A stretch of 15,848 nt of DNA from an uncultured Neomegalonema sp. (GCA_937958345.1 CALGNW010000015.1:1-15848), one strand, 5' to 3'; positions 1 through 7,752 are shown, counted from the stretch's first letter. The notes: generated from the letters alone by a model not told the origin. Program-made: numbers and translations.

Positions 1-2
1 GG

Positions 3-119
3 ATAAATGTCACCATGCCAAAGGGTCTGCTTGATACACTGGATGAGGCGGCTGAGAAGCGAAAGACAACGCGCTCAGGCCTGATTGCAACGGCTGTTAA
101 AGAGTTGATCGCGGTCTGA
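3..119 (+). CDS. HicB-type antitoxin, C-terminal fragment (cut by window edge)
   Basis: An open frame enters from the left edge and ends at TGA 117-119. The visible 38 residues include INVTMPKGLLDTLDEAA and RSGLIATAVKEL, which match the C-terminal ribbon-helix-helix region of HicB-like antitoxins: a beta strand of the INVTLP type, then two helices. In this family the N-terminal half binds and blocks the HicA mRNA interferase, and the C-terminal part binds the operator DNA. A hicA gene, if present, would lie upstream outside the window. The gene runs tail-to-tail toward the minus-strand yhaV, with about 39 bp between them. The call rests on a short segment; another RHH-type antitoxin is possible. 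Confidence 0.72.
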   Translation: MNVTMPKGLLDTLDEAAEKRKTTRSGLIATAVKELIAV

Positions 120-158
120 GTCTCGGTGTGGGTGTGGCCTAAAAGTTTGCGGATTGTC

Positions 159-668
159 TCAATCACCGGGCGTCGTGGTGATGCCAGTCCGCAGCCTGTC
201 GCCAAAATCGGACGCCTCTTTCAGTAGCGCTTCGAAATCATCCGGCGGATTACCGCCTTCCAGCATCCCTTTGAAGGTCGTGTAAGCATCCGTCTTTGAG
301 CCAAATGCCCGCAAGGTCTTTTCGTCATTCACCCAAGCCATCACAAGAACTTTGCTCGCGGTATCGAACCGAAAGAACAAGCGGTACTGCTGAAAGAACT
401 TTGCGCGAAACCAGTGTTTGCGGTCCGGTCCGAGCGTCTTGCCCTGCCGAAACTGCGGTGATGTCGGATCTGCCGGGATCACTTCTGTCACCAGTTTGAA
501 AACAGCCGCAAGGCGTTTGGTGCAGTTTTTAGTGTGCCAGGTTTCGGGATCACGCTGTTTGCGATCCTCAACCTCGGCAATCAGGCGGTCTATTTGGTCC
601 AGAAAAACCGGATGCGCATAGATGGACCAGCCATTGATAACCAGCGCCCCCTTAGGCGGTCGGGTCAT
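159..668 (-). CDS. yhaV: YhaV family type II toxin (ribonuclease)
   Basis: This 169-residue protein matches the YhaV toxin family: N-terminal INGWSIYAHPVF, central AAVFKLVTEVIPADP, and the hallmark KFFQQYRLFFRF followed by VLVMAWVNDEKTLRAFG at about residues 90-123. YhaV proteins have a RelE-like fold and act as ribosome-associated mRNA endonucleases, neutralised by the AbrB-like antitoxin PrlF. The ATG at 668 overlaps the antitoxin stop codon (ATGA, 665-668), so the two are translationally coupled, with the antitoxin made first as expected. The length is normal and the frame intact, so the toxin looks functional. No separate promoter is visible; it depends on the prlF promoter. Confidence 0.9.
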   Translation of the reverse strand: MTRPPKGALVINGWSIYAHPVFLDQIDRLIAEVEDRKQRDPETWHTKNCTKRLAAVFKLVTEVIPADPTSPQFRQGKTLGPDRKHWFRAKFFQQYRLFFRFDTASKVLVMAWVNDEKTLRAFGSKTDAYTTFKGMLEGGNPPDDFEALLKEASDFGDRLRTGITTTPGD

Positions 669-991
669 TCGTCGTCAGGCGACAGGGAGGCGTCGAGATC
701 GACCTCCACATTGCCGACCAGATTTTTAAGGCGCTCATGCAAGCCGCCCTCGAAGGCGTTCAGGCGATCTGGGCGTTCTTTTACGTCGGCTTCGATCAGG
801 TCAAGAAACGCGGTAAGGGCAGGGTCGTTCTCGGTCGCGTGTACAGGCTCGATATAAACCCTCCCGTCAGGTTCAGTGCAGTAGCGCAACTGATCACCCT
901 TACCGAGATTGAGCTGCTTACGCACGCCACTTGGTACGGTCGTTTGATACCGGTCTGTTAATTTGGAAAACTCTGGCGCGCCCATTGCCAT
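665..991 (-). CDS. prlF: PrlF-type antitoxin, AbrB/SpoVT DNA-binding domain
   Basis: This 108-residue protein has an N-terminal swapped-hairpin AbrB domain at about residues 8-50 (KLTDRYQTTVPSGVRKQLNL, then GDQLRYCTEPDGRVYIEPV) and an acidic helical C-terminus, which in PrlF wraps the toxin. PrlF (SohA) binds YhaV, blocks its RNase activity and, with it, represses its own operon. The chosen ATG at 991 has a GGAGG ribosome-binding site 5 nt upstream; a second ATG two codons later is the alternative start. A TTGACA promoter lies directly upstream with a repeated ATGCA motif in its spacer, a plausible self-operator. The stop overlaps the yhaV start. Confidence 0.88.
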   Translation of the reverse strand: MAMGAPEFSKLTDRYQTTVPSGVRKQLNLGKGDQLRYCTEPDGRVYIEPVHATENDPALTAFLDLIEADVKERPDRLNAFEGGLHERLKNLVGNVEVDLDASLSPDDE

Positions 992-1017
992 CGCGGCCTC
1001 CTAAACTGAATAGAGCG

Positions 1018-1046
1018 AAGGTAATGCATTTGCATTGTCTTGTCAA
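1018..1046 (-). promoter_or_regulatory. prlF-yhaV promoter with candidate operator
   Basis: On the minus strand a perfect -35 TTGACA (1041-1046) is followed after exactly 17 nt by a -10-like TACCTT (1018-1023). The GGAGG site and start codon of prlF follow about 20-30 nt downstream. The spacer holds ATGCAAATGCAT (1024-1035), a direct repeat of ATGCA separated by one base, sitting where an AbrB-type autorepressor would block polymerase. The promoter elements are seen directly; the operator role is inferred. Confidence 0.6.
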
Positions 1047-1135
1047 TCTATTGGATGCCGCAAAGTCCGCCCACCCCATCGACAAACCCATCGCAAACGC
1101 TATTGTCCCGCCAAAATCGCAGCAGGACAGACATC

Positions 1136-2470
1136 TTGAAAAATCTCACCGACAGTGCCGCTCAACTCCTTGATCTTGCAATGAAAGCGGGGGCTGAGCA
1201 GGCTTCTGCCGCCGCCGCTTGGAATGACGGGATAGAGGCGTCTGCGCGCGATGGCGTGGTCGAGGAGGTCGGGCGTTCCGAAAGTCTCGATCTCGGCATC
1301 CGTGTGATCATCGGCGAGAAACAAGCCTGTGTCTCGGCCTCAAGCGGCAAACCCGATGTTCTGCACGAATTGGCAGAACGCGCCGTCGCGATGGCCCGCG
1401 AAACGCCGGATGATCCCTATTGCGGTTTGCCGGACGCCGCGAATCTGGCCAAAGATTTTCCCGATTGCGACCTGTTCGACCCGTCTGAGACCGATGCGGA
1501 CACCCTGCGCGATATGGCGCTGACCGCTGATCAGGCCGCGCGCGACGTTGACGGGATCGCCAAAACCGACGGGTCGGGCGCAAGCTGGTCCCGCCGCCGC
1601 GCCGCGCTCGTGATGTCGAACGGCTTTTCCGCCGAACGTCAGGGCAGTTTTTGGAGCGCGTCCTGCACCGCCATCGCGGGCGAGGGCCTTGGCATGGAGC
1701 GCGATTATGCATGGACCAGCGCGCGTTTTCGCGAAGATCTGCGCGACGTTGCCGAAATTGGCCGCGAAGCCGGAGAGCGCACAGTGCGCCGCCTGAATCC
1801 GCGCAAGGCAAAAACCTGCGCCGTGCCCGTCATCTATGACCGCCGCCTCGCCGCGTCACTCCTCGGCAGCTTTCTCGGCTCGATCAATGGGGCGTCGGTT
1901 GCACGCGGCTCCAGTTTTCTTAAGGACAAACTTGGTCAACAGGTTTTCGCCAAAGGAATATCGATCACCGACGACCCCCACCGTATTCGCGGCCAGGCGT
2001 CGCGCCCTTTTGATGGCGAGGGTCTGCCGACGCGCAAGCTTGAACTGATCAGGGACGGCGCGCTGACCACATGGATTCTCGACACTGCGACCGGCAAGCA
2101 GCTTGGCATGGACTCGACCGGCTCGGCCTCTTTCGGCATCGGCTCCGCCCCGCGCCCCAGTTCCAGCAATGTTACCCTCGCCCCCGGTCAACGCACGCGG
2201 GCCGATATGATCGCGGGACTGGAAGAGGGCTTTCTCATCACCGAAATGCTGGGTGCAAGCATCAACGCGACGACGGGTGATTACAGCCGGGGGGCCAGCG
2301 GCTTTTGGATCGAAAACGGCGAGATCGCCTATCCGGTGACCGAGGCAACCGTTGCCGGAAACCTGATAGAAATTTTCGCCAATCTCGAACCGGCAGAAGA
2401 CCTCCCGCTGGATCGCAGCATCGCGTCGCCCAGCGTGCTTGTCACGGGATTGCAGATTTCCGGTGAGTAA
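1136..2470 (+). CDS. pmbA: PmbA/TldD family metalloprotease subunit (PmbA/TldE)
   Basis: PmbA (TldE) pairs with TldD in a heterodimeric zinc protease that degrades unfolded or modified peptides and matures some peptides such as microcin B17. Family features include GAEQASAAAAWNDGIEASARDGVVEEVGRS cut into its usual blocks near the N-terminus, GIRVIIGEKQACVSAS, and the C-terminal MLGASINATTGDYSRGASGFWIENGEI block. PmbA lacks the HExxxH zinc site of TldD, and none is seen here. An ATG at 1040 would add 32 residues, but it lies in the prlF promoter region and that extension is not family-like. The TTG at 1136, with AGGA 8 nt upstream, gives 444 residues, the normal length, and is preferred. The gene overlaps the next start by 8 bp. 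Confidence 0.88.
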   Translation: MKNLTDSAAQLLDLAMKAGAEQASAAAAWNDGIEASARDGVVEEVGRSESLDLGIRVIIGEKQACVSASSGKPDVLHELAERAVAMARETPDDPYCGLPDAANLAKDFPDCDLFDPSETDADTLRDMALTADQAARDVDGIAKTDGSGASWSRRRAALVMSNGFSAERQGSFWSASCTAIAGEGLGMERDYAWTSARFREDLRDVAEIGREAGERTVRRLNPRKAKTCAVPVIYDRRLAASLLGSFLGSINGASVARGSSFLKDKLGQQVFAKGISITDDPHRIRGQASRPFDGEGLPTRKLELIRDGALTTWILDTATGKQLGMDSTGSASFGIGSAPRPSSSNVTLAPGQRTRADMIAGLEEGFLITEMLGASINATTGDYSRGASGFWIENGEIAYPVTEATVAGNLIEIFANLEPAEDLPLDRSIASPSVLVTGLQISGE

Positions 2471-3263
2471 TTCCGCCGCCCTTCAGGACGATCTCGATTT
2501 GCTCGAACGCGCAACGGCGCAGGCGGCAGAGCTCGTCATGGGTTATTTCCGGCGCGATCCGAAATCGTGGAAGAAAAATGACGTGTCTCCGGTTTCCGAG
2601 GCCGACCTTGCTTCCGATGCCTTACTGCAAAAACTGCTGCTTGGTGCGCGACCCGGCTACGGCTGGCTGTCCGAGGAAACCGAGGATAACCGCGACCGCC
2701 TGTCCTGCGATCATGTCTGGATCGTAGACCCGATCGACGGAACCAACGCCTTCCTGCAAGGCAAGCCCGACTTTACCGTCTGCGCGGGCCTTGCGCGGGA
2801 TGGCGAGGCGGTTGCGGGTGTCGTGATCAATCCGGTCAACAAGCAAGTGTTCAAGGCCATCAAAGGCGAGGGCGCATGGCTGAACGGTGCGCTCCTCTCG
2901 GGCCTCAAACCGGCGACCCTGTCCGCCGCGCGCTATCTCAGCCGCAAAAATGTGATGAAGCCCGACCGCTGGCATGGCGACGTGCCGATGCCGAAACCCG
3001 GCTATATCGGCTCGCTCGCCTATCAGCTTTGCGTCGTCGCGATGGGCACACATGATGCGGCTGTCTCCGTCAGCGCCCTGCACGAATGGGACATCGCCGC
3101 CGCCGGTCTGATCCTGCAGGAGGCGGGCGGCGTCGTCACCGATCAATGGGGCAAGCCGCTGCGGTATAACGAGGCGATGCCGGTCATTGACGGCATGATT
3201 GCCGCCGGTCCGGCACTGCACGCCGAAATCCGCGGTGCGTTGATCCCGAAAGACCTGACATGA
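2463..3263 (+). CDS. cysQ: Inositol monophosphatase superfamily phosphatase, CysQ-like 3'(2'),5'-bisphosphate nucleotidase
   Basis: The Mg-dependent phosphatase motifs are all present: SEETED (Glu71, Glu72), DPIDGTN (Asp89, Asp92) and WDIAAAGLI (Asp210), the three metal-binding motifs of the IMPase/FBPase/CysQ superfamily. CysQ members recycle PAP from sulfate assimilation, while close relatives dephosphorylate inositol phosphates; the sequence alone does not separate these well. A GTG start at 2463 overlapping the pmbA stop gives 266 residues. An upstream ATG at 2439, inside pmbA, would add eight unlikely residues. Coupling to pmbA and an ATGA overlap with the MarC gene indicate one transcript. 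Confidence 0.85.
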   Translation: MSNSAALQDDLDLLERATAQAAELVMGYFRRDPKSWKKNDVSPVSEADLASDALLQKLLLGARPGYGWLSEETEDNRDRLSCDHVWIVDPIDGTNAFLQGKPDFTVCAGLARDGEAVAGVVINPVNKQVFKAIKGEGAWLNGALLSGLKPATLSAARYLSRKNVMKPDRWHGDVPMPKPGYIGSLAYQLCVVAMGTHDAAVSVSALHEWDIAAAGLILQEAGGVVTDQWGKPLRYNEAMPVIDGMIAAGPALHAEIRGALIPKDLT

Positions 3264-3889
3264 GCGCCGAATTCCTGACCGCTTTTGCCATCCTTTTTGT
3301 GATGATCGACCCCATCGGCCTGACGCCGCTATTTGCCGCGTTAACAGCGGGTGTCGAACAAAAGGCCCGCATCGGCATCGCCCTGCGGGCCATTGCCGTC
3401 GCGGCGCTGATCCTGACATTGTTCGGTCTGGCGGGGGATGCGTTGCTTAAATCGGTCGGCATATCCCTGCCCGCTTTCCGCATTTCAGGCGGCATTATGC
3501 TGTTTTTGCTGGCGGTTGATATGCTGTTCGAAAAGCGCACGGAACGGCGCGAAAAAAGCGCGGAGGAGGCGGACGAAGAAGCCCGCAACGATCCGTCTGT
3601 CTTTCCGCTGGCGACACCGCTGATCGCAGGCCCCGGTGCGATGGCAACAATGATCCTGCTGATTTCCGAACATCCCGGCGATACCGGCGCTCAGGTTATG
3701 GTGTATCTCGGCATGGCGTCGGTTCTGGCGATTTGCATGGTCACGTTCATGGCGACCGGCCTGATCGAGCGTGCGATTGGCCCGACGGGCATCAAGGTGC
3801 TGACGCGCCTGTTCGGCACGTTACTCGGCGCACTGGCGGTGCAGTTTGTTTTGGACGGCATCGGCGAATTCTGGAACATCGCGCATTAG
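3260..3889 (+). CDS. MarC family (UPF0056) integral membrane protein
   Basis: This 209-residue hydrophobic protein has about six predicted membrane segments (roughly residues 5-25, 38-60, 70-90, 117-137, 148-168 and 185-205). It has the MarC family signatures FVMIDPIGLTPLFAAL near the N-terminus, FRISGGIMLFLLAVDML in the middle and PLATPLIAGPGAMATMILL after a charged cytoplasmic loop rich in Glu, Lys and Arg. MarC proteins are inner-membrane proteins of unknown transport role; the old link to multiple antibiotic resistance has not held up. The ATG overlaps the cysQ stop (ATGA), placing it last in the pmbA-cysQ transcript. It converges on the VOC gene, with only about 29 bp between and no clear terminator. 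Confidence 0.9.
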   Translation: MSAEFLTAFAILFVMIDPIGLTPLFAALTAGVEQKARIGIALRAIAVAALILTLFGLAGDALLKSVGISLPAFRISGGIMLFLLAVDMLFEKRTERREKSAEEADEEARNDPSVFPLATPLIAGPGAMATMILLISEHPGDTGAQVMVYLGMASVLAICMVTFMATGLIERAIGPTGIKVLTRLFGTLLGALAVQFVLDGIGEFWNIAH

Positions 3890-3918
3890 CGTTTAATGAC
3901 CGGTGATCTGGGATAGCG

Positions 3919-4287
3919 TTAGGCGAGGGGTTCCATCAACTCGATGCGGTTGCCGAACGGATCGCTGATATAGACCCGCTGAAACCCCGCCAACGGCTCG
4001 TCGGTGACCGTGGGAACACCGGCCTCGGTCAACCGCTGTGTCAGGGCCTCTAATCCGGTGACCAGAAACGCCGGATGTGCCTTTTTTGCGGGCGAGAATG
4101 GTTCCTCGACACCCAAATGCACCCGCAGCGCACCGCGTTCGAACCAAACCCCGCCGCGCACGGCCAGATTGGCCGGTTTCGGCACTTCGGGAATGTGCAG
4201 CAGCCTGTGATAGAACGCCCGCGCCTCGTCCTCGCGTCCGGCAGGCATGGCGAGCTGTATATGGTGCAGCGCCTCAATCATCATCAT
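3919..4287 (-). CDS. VOC family (glyoxalase/dioxygenase fold) protein
   Basis: This 122-residue protein has two beta-alpha-beta-beta-beta modules. The first begins IEALHHIQLAMPAG with FYHRLLHIPEVPKP and GGVWFERGALRVHLGVE; the second is AFLVTGLEALTQRLTEAGV ending YISDPFGNRIELMEP. His8/His9, His57 or His71 and Glu117 are candidate metal ligands in the usual family places. VOC proteins include glyoxalase I, bleomycin-type resistance proteins and ring-cleaving dioxygenases; this one cannot be assigned a substrate. Three consecutive ATG codons (4287, 4284, 4281) make the exact start uncertain, and no strong ribosome-binding site is visible. It is transcribed away from the LPS operon. Confidence 0.85.
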   Translation of the reverse strand: MMMIEALHHIQLAMPAGREDEARAFYHRLLHIPEVPKPANLAVRGGVWFERGALRVHLGVEEPFSPAKKAHPAFLVTGLEALTQRLTEAGVPTVTDEPLAGFQRVYISDPFGNRIELMEPLA

Positions 4288-4331
4288 CGCGTGACATTAC
4301 GCCCGTCAGGGCATTGTGTCAGCCTCCCTCG

Positions 4332-4361
4332 TTGACCCGCACGTCACAGACGCTTTATACA
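4332..4361 (+). promoter_or_regulatory. Promoter of the DUF4170-DUF374-waaA-lpxK operon
   Basis: TTGACC at 4332-4337 and TATACA at 4356-4361 are 18 nt apart (17 nt if TTATAC at 4355-4360 is taken), a fair sigma-70 type match. The DUF4170 gene follows with AAGGAA 6 nt before its ATG. It is the only promoter-like sequence seen ahead of the four LPS genes, which are then tightly packed. The prediction is from consensus matching only. Confidence 0.5.
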
Positions 4362-4386
4362 GCGCCGAACCGATAAGGAATGCCCC

Positions 4387-4620
4387 ATGGCCAAGCTGCA
4401 CATCGTCTTCGGCGGTGAACTCGTCGATACCAGCCGCAACGAATTTCGCAATTACGAAGACATCGACGTCGTCGGCGTATTCCCGAGCTACGCGACGGCG
4501 CACGAGGCATGGAAAGAGGCCGCGCAGCGCACGGTCGATAACGCTCACATGCGCTATTACATCGCGCATCTGCACCGCCTTCGCGACGAAGAGCGCGAAA
4601 CCAGCTCCGAACCCTCCTAA
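4387..4620 (+). CDS. DUF4170 family small protein
   Basis: This 77-residue protein starts MAKLHIVFGGELVD and contains the NYEDIDVVGVFPSYATAHEAWKEAA and MRYYIAHLHRL features of DUF4170, a family of unknown function found mainly in Alphaproteobacteria just ahead of the DUF374 acyltransferase and waaA. AAGGAA lies 6 nt upstream of the ATG. It is soluble, with no signal peptide or membrane segment. Its steady position at the head of an LPS core/lipid A operon suggests a link to envelope synthesis, but no activity is known and none can be read from the sequence. Confidence 0.85.
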   Translation: MAKLHIVFGGELVDTSRNEFRNYEDIDVVGVFPSYATAHEAWKEAAQRTVDNAHMRYYIAHLHRLRDEERETSSEPS

Positions 4621-4625
4621 ATCGC

Positions 4626-5345
4626 ATGAAACCGCCCCGCGTCCTGCGCGCGCTCGGTTCGGGATTGTTCAGCCGCCTCGGACCGCCGATCGGGGCGGGC
4701 TTTATACGTTTTACGCATCGCACGACCCGCTGGAGCTGGCAGGGACGCGAACATCTGCAAGCGGTCGTTGACGAAAAAACACCGGTGATCGTCGCCTTCT
4801 GGCACAGCCGCATCCTGATGATGTGCCCGCTGATGGAGGAAAGCCCGCTGCCCATCCGCGTGCTCGTTTCGCAAAACCGCGACGGCGAAGTGATCTCGGA
4901 AATCGTCCGCAAGTTCGGCCATGATACCATTCGCGGCTCGACCCGGAATCCGAACAAGGCCAAAGACAAGGGCAGTGCGCAGGCGGTGCTGGAGATGCTG
5001 CGCCACCTCAAGGGCGGTGGCAGCGCGGCCATTACCCCCGACGGCCCGCGCGGCCCGCGCGGCGTAGCCCAGACCGGCGCGACGATGCTGTCGCTGCAAA
5101 CCGGCCTGCCGATCATCCCGATGTCATACTCCACCCGTTTCGGCAAAGAGCTGAACAGCTGGGATCGTTTTCTTTTTGCATTGCCCTTCGGGCGCGGGGC
5201 CTATGTCATCGGTCCGCCGATCCATCCCCCCGCCGCCGACGATGATGACACGCTGCGTGCCCATCGCACGGCGCTCGAGGAAACGCTGACCACCCTGATG
5301 AACCGCGCTGATACAATGACGGGGCGCACGGGCCGCCCCGCATGA
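4626..5345 (+). CDS. DUF374 family lysophospholipid acyltransferase-like protein
   Basis: This 239-residue protein belongs to the DUF374 branch of the LPLAT acyltransferase superfamily. Seen are IVAFWHSRILM (about 55-65, carrying the His of the catalytic H-x4-D-like motif), VLVSQNRDGEVISEIVRKFG, RGST (103-106) and ITPDGPRGPR (136-145), the family's substrate-binding blocks. Enzymes of this superfamily transfer acyl chains to lipid substrates; placement between DUF4170 and waaA suggests a lipid A or envelope lipid substrate, which is inferred. It starts 5 bp after the DUF4170 stop with only a weak ribosome-binding site. Its stop overlaps the waaA start (ATGA), implying translational coupling. 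Confidence 0.86.
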   Translation: MKPPRVLRALGSGLFSRLGPPIGAGFIRFTHRTTRWSWQGREHLQAVVDEKTPVIVAFWHSRILMMCPLMEESPLPIRVLVSQNRDGEVISEIVRKFGHDTIRGSTRNPNKAKDKGSAQAVLEMLRHLKGGGSAAITPDGPRGPRGVAQTGATMLSLQTGLPIIPMSYSTRFGKELNSWDRFLFALPFGRGAYVIGPPIHPPAADDDDTLRAHRTALEETLTTLMNRADTMTGRTGRPA

Positions 5346-6631
5346 CTTTGCTGTTGAAGACGTGGCGCGGGTTGATGTCAGTGTCCGAACCGGTGCGCGC
5401 GCGCCATCTTCGCCGCCGCATCGCAAAGGGCAAGGAACAGCCCGATCGCCTGTGTGAACGCTATGGCAAGGCGACCGTTGACCGACCGGACGGGCCGCTG
5501 TTGTGGGTTCATGCCGCCAGCAACGGAGAGGCGCTGGCGTCCCTGCCGCTCATCGACGCCTTACGGGCCGAGACGCCGGGGCTGATCGTTCTGGTCACGA
5601 CCTTCACGGTGACGGGCGCCGAATTGATCCGTAAGCAAGCGCCGCATGTCATCCACCAGTTCAAACCGTCAGAAGACTCCGCCGCTATCACCGCCTTTCT
5701 CGATCACTGGCGTCCTGATCTGGCGCTGTTCATCGAGTCAGAGCTTTGGCCGAATTTACTCTGGCAAACCGGAAGGCGCCGTATCCCCATGGCTCAGGTC
5801 AATGGCCAGCTTTCGGCGGGTAGTGCAAAGGGCTGGCGCTTTGCGGCGGGCACGTTTCGCGGCCTGATGGCGGGTCTGTCGGCGCGTCTGGTGAAGACCG
5901 AGGATGTAAAAGCCCGCATGATCGCGCTGGGCGTTCCGGCTGACAGCATCAACGTCACCGGCGACCTGAAATCCTCGCGCGCTATCCAACGGCCCGACCC
6001 CGAGGTGCTGGCGGCCCTGTCCGAACAGATTGGCGACCGTCCTGTTTTTCTGGCTGCCTCGACCCATCCGGGCGAAGAAGAGGCCGTCGCCCTGGCGCAT
6101 GAGGCATCGACCGAACGGTGTCCGCACGCTCTGACAATTATCGCACCGCGCCATGCCACGCGCGGCGACGAAATCGCGGCGATGCTGACGGCACGCGGGC
6201 TGACGGTCCGTCGCCGCAGCAAAGGGGAAAGCACCGAGGGCGCTGCGATCTATCTGGCGGATACGACCGGCGAAATGCCGCTCTGGTATGCGCTCGCACC
6301 GGTCACGTTTATCGGGGCGGGCTGGGGCGATCTCGGCGGGCATAATCCGCTGGAGGCGGCGCAGCTCGGATCAGCGGTTCTAAGCGGCCCGAAGGTTCAT
6401 GCATCGCAGGCCGCCTTTGATCGCCTCAGCGCAGCCGGGGCCGTGCGCTTTGTCAGGAATACAGATGATCTCGTCGTAGAACTGCTCTGCCTTACGGATG
6501 AACGCGGTAATCCCAATACAAAGGCGCTGGCGATGGGCAAGGCAGGCAGGCGCGCAGCCGCACCCGACATGGTCCCTCTGGAATTGACGATGCGCCACCT
6601 GCGCCCCATCGCAAACCGGGTATTTCAATGA
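5342..6631 (+). CDS. waaA: 3-deoxy-D-manno-octulosonic acid (Kdo) transferase
   Basis: WaaA (KdtA) transfers Kdo from CMP-Kdo to the lipid A precursor at the inner membrane. The 429-residue length is normal. Seen in order are RRRIAKGKEQPDRLCERYG (25-42), WVHAASNGE (55-63, with the family's catalytic Glu), TTFTVTGAEL, the acceptor-side ESELWPNLL (132-140), NVTGDLK (204-210) and the nucleotide-binding region FIGAGWGDLGGHNPLEAA (323-340), equivalent to the GGHNPLEP motif of other Kdo transferases. The N-terminal hydrophobic stretch is short, as usual for a monotopic protein. The start overlaps the upstream stop, and its own stop overlaps the lpxK start (ATGA at 6628). Confidence 0.95.
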   Translation: MTLLLKTWRGLMSVSEPVRARHLRRRIAKGKEQPDRLCERYGKATVDRPDGPLLWVHAASNGEALASLPLIDALRAETPGLIVLVTTFTVTGAELIRKQAPHVIHQFKPSEDSAAITAFLDHWRPDLALFIESELWPNLLWQTGRRRIPMAQVNGQLSAGSAKGWRFAAGTFRGLMAGLSARLVKTEDVKARMIALGVPADSINVTGDLKSSRAIQRPDPEVLAALSEQIGDRPVFLAASTHPGEEEAVALAHEASTERCPHALTIIAPRHATRGDEIAAMLTARGLTVRRRSKGESTEGAAIYLADTTGEMPLWYALAPVTFIGAGWGDLGGHNPLEAAQLGSAVLSGPKVHASQAAFDRLSAAGAVRFVRNTDDLVVELLCLTDERGNPNTKALAMGKAGRRAAAPDMVPLELTMRHLRPIANRVFQ

Positions 6632-7602
6632 GAACGCCAGCTTTTTGGGCCGATCCGAACTGGCGCGCCGCGCTGCTCGCACCCGCAAGCTGGCTCTACA
6701 ACACCGTCAGCACATGGTCGCGTGCGCGCAAGCAATCCTATCGCGCGCCCGTTCCGGTTATCTGCGTCGGTAATCTGACCGCAGGCGGAACGGGCAAGAC
6801 CCCCACCGTCATCGACCTGCTTCAACGTCTGACAGATCGGGGCCTCGCCGTTCATGCGGTTTCGCGCGGTTATGGCGGCACAGAAACCGGCCCGCTTGCT
6901 GTGAAGATCGGCACGCATTCGGCGGCGCAGGTCGGCGACGAGCCTTTGCTGATTGCATCTTATGCCCCGACATGGATTGCCAAAGACCGTGCCGCCGGTG
7001 TGCGCGCCGCCGTCGCGGCAGGGGCCGAGATCGTCGTATTGGATGACGGACACCAGAACCCGTCCGTCGCAAAAGACATGACACTGATCGTCGTTGATGC
7101 CGCCTACGGTTTCGGCAATGGCCGCATCATTCCCGCCGGTCCTCTCCGCGAAACAATCGAAGCGGGCATGGCCCGCGCTGATGCCGTGGTCCTGATCGGT
7201 CAGCCCGCCTCGCCCTGGCCGGATTTGTTCCGGAACAAACCGGTCCTCAGGGCCACGCTGCAACCGCGTTTTTCGGGGATGTCGCTGGACGGCGCGCGGG
7301 TATTTGCGTTTGCCGGAATAGGACGCCCCGAGAAATTTTTCGAAACGGTGCGTGCGCAGGGTGCGACCATCGTCGACAGCGAGACTTTTCCGGATCACCA
7401 CGCCTACAGCCGCCCTCTGATAGACCGCCTGATGGCGCGGGCGGATGCTCAGGATCTGATGCTGGTAACGACCGAGAAAGATGCGGTAAAGTTGCCGCAG
7501 TACACCTTGGGAAAGGTGTGGCCTATTCCCGTCGGGTTAATCTATGACATACCCGAACAGATCGAACGACTACTTGATCGGACGCACAAGAGTTCACAGT
7601 AA
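6628..7602 (+). CDS. lpxK: Tetraacyldisaccharide 4'-kinase
   Basis: LpxK phosphorylates the 4' position of the lipid A disaccharide precursor to give lipid IVA, using ATP at the inner membrane. The 324-residue protein shows the P-loop AGGTGKTP (52-59), SRGYGG (79-84), VGDEPLLIA (102-110), LDDGHQNP (138-145, the metal/substrate Asp-Asp-Gly motif) and GRIIPAGPLRE, all in the family order. It is the last gene of the LPS operon and is coupled to waaA through an ATGA overlap. About 100 bp after its stop, a 15-bp stem-loop may end the transcript. Confidence 0.95.
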   Translation: MRTPAFWADPNWRAALLAPASWLYNTVSTWSRARKQSYRAPVPVICVGNLTAGGTGKTPTVIDLLQRLTDRGLAVHAVSRGYGGTETGPLAVKIGTHSAAQVGDEPLLIASYAPTWIAKDRAAGVRAAVAAGAEIVVLDDGHQNPSVAKDMTLIVVDAAYGFGNGRIIPAGPLRETIEAGMARADAVVLIGQPASPWPDLFRNKPVLRATLQPRFSGMSLDGARVFAFAGIGRPEKFFETVRAQGATIVDSETFPDHHAYSRPLIDRLMARADAQDLMLVTTEKDAVKLPQYTLGKVWPIPVGLIYDIPEQIERLLDRTHKSSQ

Positions 7603-7704
7603 CGCGAGATCTTTAATTTAGGCAAATCTTGGCAGGCTTTGTCCCATTCAAGTCTTGAATGGACGCGATGGTTGAACAGCGCAGATGGTCCCTCTGTCGC
7701 GCCA

Positions 7705-7752
7705 GACGACGGCCACGGGCTTCGCTCCCCTCTGACTCCCGTGGCCGTCGTC
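7705..7752 (+). terminator. Strong stem-loop downstream of lpxK, probable terminator
   Basis: GACGACGGCCACGGG (7705-7719) and its exact complement CCCGTGGCCGTCGTC (7738-7752) form a perfect 15-bp stem with an 18-nt loop. A weak T run (GTTTCC) follows. A smaller 8-bp stem with a 3-nt loop sits upstream at 7644-7662. It lies between lpxK and the next gene, so it most likely ends the LPS transcript. The U-run is poor, so a 5' leader structure for the barrel gene or a small RNA end is also possible. Confidence 0.55.

Noticed and set aside
1040..1135. Upstream ATG start for pmbA
   Set aside because: The added 32 residues overlap the prlF promoter, are rich in Ser, Pro and Thr and are unlike the family; TTG at 1136 has a well-spaced AGGA site and gives the usual length.
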